A stretch of DNA of 64,000 bases from G963663775 sp963664255 (GTDB lineage: Bacteria; Bacillota; Clostridia; Oscillospirales; Butyricicoccaceae). Position 1 is the first letter of the stretch. Every line of letters starts with the position of its first letter. A program made the position numbers and the translations under genes. Below, in pieces: positions 1-8,268 of this stretch. The stretch spans positions 930,001-994,000 of the forward strand of contig OY760938.1 of assembly GCA_963664255.1 (NCBI GenBank), in the 5' to 3' direction. The notes below the pieces were generated by a model. The model searched no databases. It had not been told where the DNA came from and saw only the letters and a list, made by a program, of their open reading frames with translations.

Positions 1-3000
1 TGCCGATATTTGCCCCTGTCATGTTCATTGCCACACGGGATTCCAGGCTGCGCATCGTGGTGTACATATTGCGGTTGAGCATATCCTCTGCGCTGCGGTC
101 TGTGGTTGCCTTTTTCCCCGCCATCAAGTTGCTGTATTCCCGCAGCCATGTCGGAAAATGCGGCAGATTTTCCGCTTTGTTCTCCCACAGCTCTTCCCGC
201 TTCTGTGTTTTTTCTTCAATGGTCAGGTCATTGCGCTTGCCGATGGCATCCAGTCGTGCTTGTGTCCCCTCGTCCGAATAGTGATACCGCAGCCGCTCCT
301 CCAGCGTGCGCAAAATCTGAATATCGTCCGTGTGAAAGATAGCATAGGCGGCATTTTCAATATAGTTGTCCATCGCTCGGAAAGCGTCAAATTCCGTTTC
401 CGCCCCGCTGCGTTCGTTCGTAAACGCCGCATATTTGTGCCCCGGTCTGCGCTGTTCGGTTGTGCCTGCAATTTCGGTCGGCAGCTCGTCCCCTGTGGTT
501 TCCAAGCCGATTTTGCGCAAAATCCGCTGTACAACGTTGCCTTCCTTTGGCTTCAAGCTGGGGATATAGTCGCTGCGAAATTCCAGCGGGTCTACCCCGT
601 TGCGGATATATGCCTCATTGATTTCGGGATGAATGCGCCGTGTCATGGCGGTCAATTCCTGCTCCGCCGTTGCTGCCCGCTCCAAATTGATGTTTTTGCG
701 GTGCTGCTCCAGATATTTCACGCATTTCATTTGCAATACCGCATCGTTCGGCAATTCCTTGGCACGGTTGCGCAGATGGGCATATACGCCCTCTTCCCGT
801 GTGTACTTGTCCACGATGGCTTTCAGCTGTGCCCGCTGCTCCCGTTTCCATGCATTGCTCTGCGCCTCGTGTGCATGAATCGGCGTGAGCACCTCGTGTG
901 TCACCACGTCCGCATCCACGCCCATCACCTTCCGAAAAACACGCTCCGGGGTCTTGATGGCAAGCCCCAGTCCTGTCTTTGCGTCTTTCCATCGCTCCGC
1001 ATTCGTCACCAGTTCATCCATGCGGCGGGCACGTGCCGTATGCATTTCTGCTTGATATTGCCGCACATCGGCTGTCGCATCTTGGTAGTTGCGCAGCACC
1101 TGCACATAAGCCATGATTTTTTCCTGCTTCTCTGCGTCCATTTCTCGCACTGCATCCCGTCCGGCTGCAATTTCTTCCGCATTCACTATGTCCGCATCCG
1201 TCAGCCGAAACGATTTGCGCAAGCTGCGCAGCGTCAGCCGCAAGCCCTCTGCTGCATTGGATTCCACAATCGCACCGTCTGCCTCTGGCACATAGCGGTC
1301 TGCCTCGCTTGCCGTGGCACGGGTCTGCGCACGCTCTCTTGGATGCCGTGCCGCAATGCGCATGGCACGTGCCTGCATTTCCTGCGCTCGCTTCTGGTAA
1401 AAATCACCCTCCACATCCGTTGCCACTGGTGCACTGCTTTCCATCTGCTGTAGCCGCTCCGCCGCTTCCTGTGCCTGCTGTTCTTGATACTGCTGGATAA
1501 TCGCCTGTTCTCTTGCCTTTTGCTCATAATTCACGCCATCCCCCAGGGGACTTTCTCGCACTGTCGTGCTCACCTTGTATTCCGGCATAAAAGGTGCAGA
1601 AGCAGTATTGTTTTCAGCTGTTTTTCTGTTGACATCTACATTTTGTTGCGGTACAATTACATTAGAGGTAGAGTTATCAATGGCATTTACGAGGTGTACC
1701 AAAGGCGTTTCGCTGGAGGAGCTTCGCGCCGATGGCTCTACCTCTATTGTTGTAATTTCTCCTTCCCATTGGGGGATAAACGGTGCTTTATTTACGTTGA
1801 CAATTTCTGTTTCTGATGCTACACTGCTAATGGGAGCATTCGCACCATGGGGCGAATTAGACGTAGGCTGCGGGTCGTTTAACGGCATGTTCAGCACTTG
1901 GTCAGTGCTCCCATTTTCTTTTATTGCAGGTTCTTTATACGCCGTAACAATCGCTAATCGCTTTTCTTTAGAATCTGCTGCAGCTTCTACCACATAAAAT
2001 GTTCCGTTAACCCGCTTTTGGAACTGTACTAGCTTTGCTGGTGTATTATCAGCGTTTGCATATTCATAGCTAGTTACAGGTTTTCCATTCTTATCGAGTA
2101 GCAGCTCTGCAGAATCATAGTTATCAAGCACATATCCAATTCTAGATATATCTTTAACATCGCTCATACTTCGATTATGGACTCCATTTTTGCCATGACG
2201 CTTTTCAATATGCGAAATTGCACCTCCACTAATCGTGTTTTCAAAACCATTCGCATCTACCCCAGTTAGCCGTTTTACGTCCTCCACTGCTTTCTGTGAT
2301 ACCTCCGAAACCGAATATTTAATTTTGTTCTTATATCTTTGATTCTGCAACCCATGTACTTTATTTACAAATGAAATCAATCCATCATCCACTGAATCTT
2401 GATATTCTTGAATGATTTTTTGCATTTCCGGCGTATGTTCCTCCCGCTCCGCTTCGGTGGGGCTTTTTGCTTGCCCTCCCGCTTCCTGTGCCTGCTGTGT
2501 CTGATGCTGTCGGATAATCTCCTGTTCCCGTGCCCGTTGTGCATAATTTACGCCGTATTCCGGAATAATCGGCGTAGAAATGCCACTTTTCGCATCTTCT
2601 ACGCTATTGACATTGGTATTTAGTTGCGGTATACTTTGTTTATGAGATAGATTTGTTTCCGTTTGGACTCCGCTGCTGGACAATGACTGGTGTATAGCAT
2701 CTAACGGTTGCAGGTCTATCTCATTTATTATTTTGTAAGTTCTAAAATTATTTCTATCATGATAAACTTCCACATCAAAAGTCACCACAAAAGGCTTTCC
2801 TCCGCAAGTAATGTCTTTTTCAAAATAATCATACCGCAGTACATTGTCTGCCTTTGCCTTATTTTTGTTGTATGAACCACTTCCGACAAACATTGAATCG
2901 CGCAAGGTTTCATCCAAGTTTGCAAACACAGCCAATTTTTCCGGTGACATATGCCCGTCTGAAGCCACTTTCTTAACCAGATTCTGATTTAAATCCACTT

Positions 3001-5122
3001 CATATGGTATTCCATCGAAGGTCACGTTTTGCAGCGTGACCTTTCTTTGTCCCCCCATAGAGGAAAACAGATTTTTTAAAGTCTGCTTGATACTTACTTT
3101 AAATTGACCTGTCTGCGCTGCTGTATTGATTTCCTGCTGCGCTGCATGAACCATTCCCTGCGGAATTTCGACCCTCTGCGTATCAACACGCTGCACATTG
3201 CCCGGTGTTTTTCCTCTGTAAGGGCGCTGAATTGTGGTTGCTTTCCCAACCTTTATCGGTTGTACCTGCGCTTGTAATATTTGCTCCGCTTCGGCGGGGT
3301 TTTTTGCTTGCTCTGCCCCCTGCGCAGGCTGTGCCGTGGATTCCTCCTGTGCAGTGCTCTGGTTCTGCGCCATCGGTGCTTTGCCGTATTCCGGCATGAG
3401 CACACCGTTGCGGGGTGCGGTTCTCGCTGGCAGATTGCCAAGATATGTCCCCCCGCCGAAGACACCGCCCATTGCCATCCCCATGCCAGTGTTCGCCATC
3501 AGTTGCGAGAGGTCGAATTTCTGGTCAGTGCCCAGCATACCATTCGTTATACGCCGTTCTGCCTCATATTGCAGTGCTTCTTCTGCGCCTTCCTCCAATA
3601 CATTCCCCAATATCTTCCCAACCGCTGTCTTTTTGATATTTTTCATCGGTGTGTTCAGCAATCCAAACGAACCATACCCGCCAAGTCCTTCGATTGCAGC
3701 GTTGGTCAGTCCCAGTGCACGTCCATATTGTTTCTGCATCTGTATGTCCGCACCCATTTGCTTTGCGTTGTCGCTCGCCTGTCCCGCATGAGAAAGGCTC
3801 ATCAAATAGTTTGTGCCCCACCCGGGCGGCAGCCCCGTTGCAGTCGCCACCACCGCACTGCCCAGCATCTGACTTCCGCTGTTCACCATTTGCAGTGCCG
3901 TTTTGCCGCCTTGCCCCAGTCCGGCTTCCGCTTCTGCCTGTGTTGCCTGTGCTTGCTGAAATCCACGTGAGCCATCCGACCAAACCGCATTTGTCGCTGC
4001 ATCCCGCTTGTCCCACGCTTCTTTTCCTGCTTCGTTTTGCACGTCTTGATACTTTTGCCGCAGTTTTTCTTCCCAACCCGCACCATATTGCTGTTGCAAT
4101 GCGTGCTTTTCCAGAAAGTTTAAATGTGCTTCCTTGAAAATGGCCGGTTGCTGTTGGTTGTTGCTCAAAAATTCCATATATTTGCGCTCTGCATCGTCCT
4201 TCGTGGCAAGGGTGCTGGTTTCAAATGCACTGTCCCATCCTGCACGCAGGCTCTCTTTTGCGCTGTCCATCGCCATTGCCACCCGTTGCAAAGGGTTTGC
4301 CCATGCCCCAAGCTGGTTCAGTCGCCCTTTTGTCCGTTCCATCTGCGTGCGCAGTCCTGCCGTATCGCCCCCGCTTTTCTGGGTTTCTTGATATTGCGTC
4401 TGCAAATCCTCTAATCTCGTCTGCAACTGGGCGATTTCCGCCCGATTATCCGCCTGTGGCAAACTCCGTGGCATGGAGGTAATCGGCTGCAAAAAGAGGG
4501 GCGATGTCCCCCGCCTTGCCGCATCTGCTGTGTGCTGCATTGTCTGCCGTGCCGCCTGTCTGGTCTGTGCCGTGCCGTACAGGTTCGATACGGGTGCGGT
4601 CAGCTCCGTTGTGCCGGAAAAGGTGCGCCCTGTGTTCGCATCAAAGGATAGTCCGCTTTGCTCTCGCAGGGCAGCGTTTGCCGCCTCCAGCTTTGCCCGC
4701 TGGGTCGGGTCGGTTGTTTTGTGCCACGCCAACGCATTTTGGTTGATTTGCGCTGTCACGCTGGGCAGGGCTGCGGACTTCTGCGCACGGCTCGCCATCT
4801 GTGTCCCCAATGTCGGCTTCGATACGGTTGCCTTCGGTGCACTGGCAGCCGTGGTCGTGCTGGGTGTCACCTTGGGCAGCAGAGGCATCGCAATGGTGGT
4901 GGTTTTTTGCGGTGTGCTGGCGGCAGCGGTCGCAGGCTTTGCGGTCGTGGTCGTTTTCGGTTTTGCCGCCGTGGTCGTGGTGCTGCGCCGCTGCTGTGCC
5001 CCTGCCTTTTCTCGTGCCGAAAGCGTGCTGCTCACCGTCTTCGGCGCAGTAGGCGGCAAAATTGTTGGCACGACCTCTTTCTTCTTTTTCTTCTTCGTGA
5101 TGTCCTCAAAAAACGTTCCCAT
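1..5122 (-). CDS. Giant phage polyvalent protein, 3' end off the window
   Basis: One reading frame stays open from an ATG at 5122 (good AAGGAGG site just upstream) to the left edge, giving more than 1,700 residues. The first 120 residues are Thr/Ala/Lys-rich. A Gln-rich helical region and a Gly/Ala hydrophobic stretch follow. At about residues 671-807 lies a beta-rich domain (FDGIPYEVDLN ... VVTFDVEVYHD), and at about 944-1066 a second one (ISGGAISHIEKRHG ... FYVVEAAADSKEKRLAIVTAY). The second resembles the phage Barnase/EndoU/colicin/RelE-like (PBECR) nucleases and the first a large-polyvalent-protein associated domain. Beyond residue 1230 it is charged and helical. Proteins of this class are thought to be packaged and injected with phage DNA. 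It follows the virion genes in the same direction. Domain names are from memory of the families, so they are tentative; the phage assignment is firm. Confidence 0.8.
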   Translation of the reverse strand, partial: MGTFFEDITKKKKKKEVVPTILPPTAPKTVSSTLSAREKAGAQQRRSTTTTAAKPKTTTTAKPATAAASTPQKTTTIAMPLLPKVTPSTTTAASAPKATVSKPTLGTQMASRAQKSAALPSVTAQINQNALAWHKTTDPTQRAKLEAANAALREQSGLSFDANTGRTFSGTTELTAPVSNLYGTAQTRQAARQTMQHTADAARRGTSPLFLQPITSMPRSLPQADNRAEIAQLQTRLEDLQTQYQETQKSGGDTAGLRTQMERTKGRLNQLGAWANPLQRVAMAMDSAKESLRAGWDSAFETSTLATKDDAERKYMEFLSNNQQQPAIFKEAHLNFLEKHALQQQYGAGWEEKLRQKYQDVQNEAGKEAWDKRDAATNAVWSDGSRGFQQAQATQAEAEAGLGQGGKTALQMVNSGSQMLGSAVVATATGLPPGWGTNYLMSLSHAGQASDNAKQMGADIQMQKQYGRALGLTNAAIEGLGGYGSFGLLNTPMKNIKKTAVGKILGNVLEEGAEEALQYEAERRITNGMLGTDQKFDLSQLMANTGMGMAMGGVFGGGTYLGNLPARTAPRNGVLMPEYGKAPMAQNQSTAQEESTAQPAQGAEQAKNPAEAEQILQAQVQPIKVGKATTIQRPYRGKTPGNVQRVDTQRVEIPQGMVHAAQQEINTAAQTGQFKVSIKQTLKNLFSSMGGQRKVTLQNVTFDGIPYEVDLNQNLVKKVASDGHMSPEKLAVFANLDETLRDSMFVGSGSYNKNKAKADNVLRYDYFEKDITCGGKPFVVTFDVEVYHDRNNFRTYKIINEIDLQPLDAIHQSLSSSGVQTETNLSHKQSIPQLNTNVNSVEDAKSGISTPIIPEYGVNYAQRAREQEIIRQHQTQQAQEAGGQAKSPTEAEREEHTPEMQKIIQEYQDSVDDGLISFVNKVHGLQNQRYKNKIKYSVSEVSQKAVEDVKRLTGVDANGFENTISGGAISHIEKRHGKNGVHNRSMSDVKDISRIGYVLDNYDSAELLLDKNGKPVTSYEYANADNTPAKLVQFQKRVNGTFYVVEAAADSKEKRLAIVTAYKEPAIKENGSTDQVLNMPLNDPQPTSNSPHGANAPISSVASETEIVNVNKAPFIPQWEGEITTIEVEPSARSSSSETPLVHLVNAIDNSTSNVIVPQQNVDVNRKTAENNTASAPFMPEYKVSTTVRESPLGDGVNYEQKAREQAIIQQYQEQQAQEAAERLQQMESSAPVATDVEGDFYQKRAQEMQARAMRIAARHPRERAQTRATASEADRYVPEADGAIVESNAAEGLRLTLRSLRKSFRLTDADIVNAEEIAAGRDAVREMDAEKQEKIMAYVQVLRNYQDATADVRQYQAEMHTARARRMDELVTNAERWKDAKTGLGLAIKTPERVFRKVMGVDADVVTHEVLTPIHAHEAQSNAWKREQRAQLKAIVDKYTREEGVYAHLRNRAKELPNDAVLQMKCVKYLEQHRKNINLERAATAEQELTAMTRRIHPEINEAYIRNGVDPLEFRSDYIPSLKPKEGNVVQRILRKIGLETTGDELPTEIAGTTEQRRPGHKYAAFTNERSGAETEFDAFRAMDNYIENAAYAIFHTDDIQILRTLEERLRYHYSDEGTQARLDAIGKRNDLTIEEKTQKREELWENKAENLPHFPTWLREYSNLMAGKKATTDRSAEDMLNRNMYTTMRSLESRVAMNMTGANIG
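1440..1595 (-). repeat. Linker repeat 1 in polyvalent protein
   Basis: Encodes a PEYKVS...GVNYEQKAREQ..QQYQEQQAQEAAE linker. It is clearly related to the linkers at 2445-2580 and 3284-3410, which start with [MI]PEY and carry Gln/Ala/Glu-rich helices. The nuclease-like domain lies between this copy and the next. Confidence 0.7.
1539..1577 (+). repeat. Short interspersed palindromic-box repeat, copy A
   Basis: A 39-bp element starting with a CCCCCAGGGG box, followed by CTTTCTCGCAC..GTGCTCACCTTG. Near-identical copies occur at 23138-23176 and, inverted, at 23886-23936. Here it is read in frame inside the polyvalent protein as STTVRESPLGDG. Confidence 0.75.
2445..2580 (-). repeat. Linker repeat 2 in polyvalent protein
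   Basis: Encodes IPEYGVNYAQRAREQ..RQHQTQQAQEAGGQAKSPTEAER. Its right half matches linker 1 at DNA level. Its left half (GCTCCGCTTCGGTGGGG and onward) matches linker 3 at 3284. It therefore bridges the two domain cassettes. Confidence 0.7.
3284..3410 (-). repeat. Linker repeat 3 in polyvalent protein
   Basis: Encodes MPEYGKAPMAQ...AQPAQGAEQAKNPAEAE. It shares a run of near-identical DNA with linker 2. The stretch between them encodes the first beta-rich domain and is visibly richer in A and T than the flanking coding sequence. Confidence 0.65.
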
Positions 5123-5153
5123 TGCTGTCCTCCTTCGGCGCACTTCGCCTGTA

Positions 5154-6296
5154 TTAGCTGTTAAAATACTTGATTTGCAGCTGTTTCAGCGCATTGTCAT
5201 AGCTATACCCCTGTGCCTCATACTGTGCAATCTGATTTGCAAGCTGTGCCGCCGTCATTCCCGTTGTCTGCAAAATTTCAAGCTGTAGCTTCGCCGTATC
5301 GTTGGCAATGCTTGTGCTGTCGTGCGTGTCCTGCGCCGCCTGCTGCTGCATCTCCAGCTGTTGGGATGCAATATTGTTCGAAAATGCGTTCTGCGCTTGT
5401 GTCTGTGCATTTTCCGTTGCCCACTGCTTATATGCGGCAACATTCTGCGCATTCGTCAGCCCTGCCGCCGCCACCGTCTCCGCATAGGATGCCAGCGATT
5501 GTGCCGTTTCATAGTCGCCCGAAAGCTGTGCATTCGTAATGGCACGTGCAATCTCCGCCAGCTGGGTCTGCACCGTCTCGCCGTTGCTGTTGATGGCATT
5601 TTGATAGGTGTTTCCGGCAGAAATCTGCGAGGATTCTGTCAGCCCGGAGGATAGCAGCCCCTGTGCCGCAAGGCTCTCGGCCAACCCGCCGTTGGGGTTG
5701 AGCACCTGCATATAGGCATCATAGGCGGACTGGTTCGCCGCCTTGCCCGCCTTTTGCACATCGGTCTTCTGCGCTTCAAGGTCATTGACAGCCTGCTGTG
5801 TCTTCGCCGCAATCGCCGCCTCGCTTGCATCCTGTGCCGTCTGCATCTGGCTTTGATAATCGGTGTAGGCGCTGTCATATCCGTTCAAAACCCCCGCTGT
5901 GCCCGTGTCCTGCGCCGTACTTGCTGTCAAATTGCTTGTGCCAATGTTCGACCCGTCGTGTGGATTCGCATACGTACCGCTGTAGTTATAGGTGGTCTGG
6001 TTCTGGTTGGACAATGCCCTGTCCGTAATATTGCCGCTGCCATCCACCCCCGTCACTGTATATGTGCCGCCGCCCGTCACCACCTGGTCCCCAACATTAT
6101 ATTTGATGCCCGTCTCTGCCGAACCGTTCCCACTCACCTGATATACCGCCCCGCCGCTCCCCGTGCTTGTGCTGCTGGAACTGCCGGAAGTACTCCCCGA
6201 ACTGCCAGGCGAGCTTCCTGAGCTTTTGCTCGTCGCATTGGATGCTGCCTTTGCCGCACTCGCCGCCGCTGCGGCAATCATTGCCCCCAAGCCCAT
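5154..6296 (-). CDS. Ala/Ser-rich phage virion protein
   Basis: This 380-residue protein begins with an Ala-rich helix, followed by a Ser/Gly-rich linker (about residues 20-50). A short beta section (NVGDQVVTGGGTYTVTGVDG) follows. Then comes a long Gln/Ala-rich helical region from about 135 to the end. It sits between the holin and the giant polyvalent protein in the same transcript, with an AAGGAGGGG ribosome site. The composition and position suit a minor virion or ejected internal protein. No enzymatic motif is visible. Exact role unknown. Confidence 0.6.
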   Translation of the reverse strand: MGLGAMIAAAAASAAKAASNATSKSSGSSPGSSGSTSGSSSSTSTGSGGAVYQVSGNGSAETGIKYNVGDQVVTGGGTYTVTGVDGSGNITDRALSNQNQTTYNYSGTYANPHDGSNIGTSNLTASTAQDTGTAGVLNGYDSAYTDYQSQMQTAQDASEAAIAAKTQQAVNDLEAQKTDVQKAGKAANQSAYDAYMQVLNPNGGLAESLAAQGLLSSGLTESSQISAGNTYQNAINSNGETVQTQLAEIARAITNAQLSGDYETAQSLASYAETVAAAGLTNAQNVAAYKQWATENAQTQAQNAFSNNIASQQLEMQQQAAQDTHDSTSIANDTAKLQLEILQTTGMTAAQLANQIAQYEAQGYSYDNALKQLQIKYFNS

Positions 6297-6310
6297 CTTT
6301 CACCCCTCCT

Positions 6311-6499
6311 TTACAGCCTGCTTGCATCATTCGGATTGTTTAAAATGCCCACCGTCACCAGAATCTGCATCACGCCCGCAAGCGTGCTGTTGATGGTGTC
6401 ACCCATGCCGGCATCAATTTTGCCCGCCGCTATGAGAATCGCCACCACCTGCGCCGCAATCGAACCCCACAGCACCTTGCTTCTCAGTTTCTCTTTCAT
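6311..6499 (-). CDS. Phage holin (phi LC3 / Phage_holin_1 type)
   Basis: A 62-residue protein with a basic start (MKEKLRSKVLW) and two hydrophobic stretches (about residues 11-25 and 37-53). The short tail contains NNPND, typical of the phi LC3 holin family. Holins form membrane lesions that release endolysin at the end of the lytic cycle. It is preceded by AGGAGG. No endolysin gene is seen in the window, so that gene may lie beyond the left edge. Confidence 0.8.
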   Translation of the reverse strand: MKEKLRSKVLWGSIAAQVVAILIAAGKIDAGMGDTINSTLAGVMQILVTVGILNNPNDASRL

Positions 6500-6548
6500 C
6501 GCTATATACCTCCTATGTATCTCACCTGCGGGCAGCTGGGTGCATCCC

Positions 6549-6788
6549 TCAGCCTACCCCTTGCATATTTTTCTGCACGTCCTCCAAGTCCTCAATGCGG
6601 TGGTTCGCCACCTTCATTTTCTCTTCCAAGATATACGTGCGCTCCACCACGCAGTTGTGCTTGTCCACCTTGCTTTCCAGCATCTCCAGACGATAGTTCG
6701 TCAGCTTGTTGGCGGTCAGAATGCCGCCGAATGTACCAAGCGTTGTCCCTGCAAGGGAAATGAGTGCCACCACTATAACCTCATTCAT
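6549..6788 (-). CDS. XhlA-like membrane-anchored coiled-coil protein
   Basis: The 79-residue product has an N-terminal membrane segment (residues 4-27, Gly/Leu/Ile-rich) followed by a heptad-rich helix. It resembles haemolysin XhlA and related small proteins that sit beside holins in Firmicutes phages and assist lysis. Its ATG overlaps the stop of the XkdX gene by four bases, indicating translational coupling. Assignment rests on size, topology and position. Confidence 0.65.
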   Translation of the reverse strand: MNEVIVVALISLAGTTLGTFGGILTANKLTNYRLEMLESKVDKHNCVVERTYILEEKMKVANHRIEDLEDVQKNMQGVG

Positions 6789-6907
6789 GTGGCTTCACCT
6801 GCCGTTTCCGCGCCAAGCAACGCCTGCACCGCCGCTTTCCATCGTTCTGGCACATCGTCCATCGTGCGGTATCCTGCCTTTATCAAGTCGTAATATACTT
6901 TTGCCAT
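6785..6907 (-). CDS. XkdX family phage protein
   Basis: A 40-residue gene starting MAKVYYDLIKAGYRTMDDVP, which matches the pattern of the XkdX family (Tyr-Tyr-Asp/Leu-Ile followed by an acidic Val-Pro turn and a Trp). These tiny proteins lie just after tail fibre genes in PBSX-like and many other Firmicutes phages. Their function is unknown. The stop overlaps the next start as ATGA. Confidence 0.75.
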   Translation of the reverse strand: MAKVYYDLIKAGYRTMDDVPERWKAAVQALLGAETAGEAT

Positions 6908-6910
6908 GGT

Positions 6911-7252
6911 TTACCCTCCCGCCTGTGCTTCTGCAAGCTCTGCAAGTGCCAGCTTGTTTTCCAAATCATGCGCCGCTTCGGCTTCCGCCAGTTCGGCAAG
7001 CGCCAGCTGCATCTGTGTTATCGGGCTTGTTTCCGATTGCGTTATGGCTTCCGCTTCGGTTTGCACCACATCGGTCAAATTGCCGTCCGCATCCAGTACA
7101 AAATCAAAGTTCGGATAATATTCCATCACCCTTTGCGCAAGTGCGCTCGCATCGTCTATGATATATAATTCTTCATCAGGCGCGCTTGTCCAGTTGCTGT
7201 TTGGGTGCGTGTTAATGGTTTGAAACGCCTTTGTGTTTTTGTCAATAATCAT
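6911..7252 (-). CDS. Tail-fibre-associated phage protein (XkdW-like)
   Basis: This 113-residue protein lies between the tail fibre and XkdX genes, the place usually held by XkdW-type proteins. Its C-terminal third contains a repeated LALAELAEA motif. The middle part (YYPNFDFVLDADGNLTDV) is a short beta unit seen in fibre accessory proteins. It may be a fibre chaperone or accessory, but nothing shows this directly. Confidence 0.5.
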   Translation of the reverse strand: MIIDKNTKAFQTINTHPNSNWTSAPDEELYIIDDASALAQRVMEYYPNFDFVLDADGNLTDVVQTEAEAITQSETSPITQMQLALAELAEAEAAHDLENKLALAELAEAQAGG

Positions 7253-7260
7253 GTTTCACC

Positions 7261-8259
7261 TCACGTGCCGATGGCGAGCCAACTTACAGCGTGACCACCA
7301 TAATTCGCTAGTGTTGTTTCTGCTACCTGATACGCTATCAAGCCTGCTGTTGATGCAGTAATCGTGTGTAGGTTTACTACTTTGGGGTAGTTAAAATTAC
7401 TTGTCGTTAAATCTCCTACAACTGCGAAAACTTTTGGAATTGTTGAAAAAGCGGTTGGAAATGTTATGGTAGCTTGACCATATCCATTCGTTGTAACCGA
7501 ACCATATAACAGTTTAAATCCCAAACTCTGCGCAATCTGCGCCAACACAAACGCCGTTGTGGCAAGCTGTGTGCTGTTTGTCCCCACTGCCGCCGTGGGT
7601 GCTTTGGGAATTCCTGTGAAAATCGGGTTTTCCAGTGCGGCTTTTAGGGCATCCGCCGCAATGCGTGCAGTGGTCTCGTTGTCAATGCTGTTTTGCAAAG
7701 CATTGAGTGCCGTTTGAAACGCATCCAATGCCGTCTGCAGTGCAGCGTCCGCACTTTGCCGACGCTCTGCTTCTGCATCAATATTGCCCTGCAATGCCGC
7801 ATCCGCCGCCGTATAGTCCGCTGTCACAGCCGCCAAATCGTCTGTCAGCTCCTGCCGCAGCACAACCTCCCCGCCTGCAATGGCAACCGCCTTGTCTGCC
7901 GCTGCCACCGCACGGTCTGCCTGCGCCGTTGCTTGTACAATGCTGCCCGTCATGCTGTCCTCACGTGCGGCTTCTGCCTGTGCGCGTAGTGTTTCCGCCG
8001 CAATGCGTGCATCTTCTGCGGTCACACGTGCCGCTTCCGCGCTCACGCGCCCCGCTTCTGCCACTGCCCACGCGTCGGAATTGTCCTGCACCGTCTGCAA
8101 TTCGTCAATGGATGCATTCACACTGCCTGCAATCAGCCGTGCCAACTGGTCAAAAACCGCTTTGTTTTCCGCCGGTGTCCCCGTCAGAATGTCGCTGGCG
8201 GCGCACACGCCGTTTTCGTCCATCTGTGCATCTGTTATTTTGCTGTCACTAATCGCCAT
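7261..8259 (-). CDS. Phage tail fibre / receptor-binding protein
   Basis: 332 residues. After an N-terminal particle-binding region there is a long Ala-rich heptad coiled coil (about 60-125). A second helical section follows, then a fibre motif (NPIFTGIPKAPTA..TTAFV). A C-terminal beta domain (about 245-332) starts at GSVTTNGYGQATITFPTAFS and ends VSWLAIGT. That last domain resembles the gp53-like/H-type-lectin tips of tail fibres and is the probable receptor-binding part. Good ribosome site GAGGGAG. Host-range determinant by inference. Confidence 0.8.
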   Translation of the reverse strand: MAISDSKITDAQMDENGVCAASDILTGTPAENKAVFDQLARLIAGSVNASIDELQTVQDNSDAWAVAEAGRVSAEAARVTAEDARIAAETLRAQAEAAREDSMTGSIVQATAQADRAVAAADKAVAIAGGEVVLRQELTDDLAAVTADYTAADAALQGNIDAEAERRQSADAALQTALDAFQTALNALQNSIDNETTARIAADALKAALENPIFTGIPKAPTAAVGTNSTQLATTAFVLAQIAQSLGFKLLYGSVTTNGYGQATITFPTAFSTIPKVFAVVGDLTTSNFNYPKVVNLHTITASTAGLIAYQVAETTLANYGGHAVSWLAIGT

Positions 8260-8268
8260 CTATCTCCC

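Noticed and set aside
158..1453. Long plus-strand frame of 431 codons
   Set aside because: It lies wholly opposite the open minus-strand polyvalent gene, has a biased Cys/His/Leu composition and no ribosome site; it is a shadow.
4473..5288. Plus-strand frame with Val/Ala-rich, membrane-like protein
   Set aside because: Opposite strand of the Thr/Ala-rich start of the polyvalent protein. The apparent hydrophobicity comes from complementing Thr and Ala codons.
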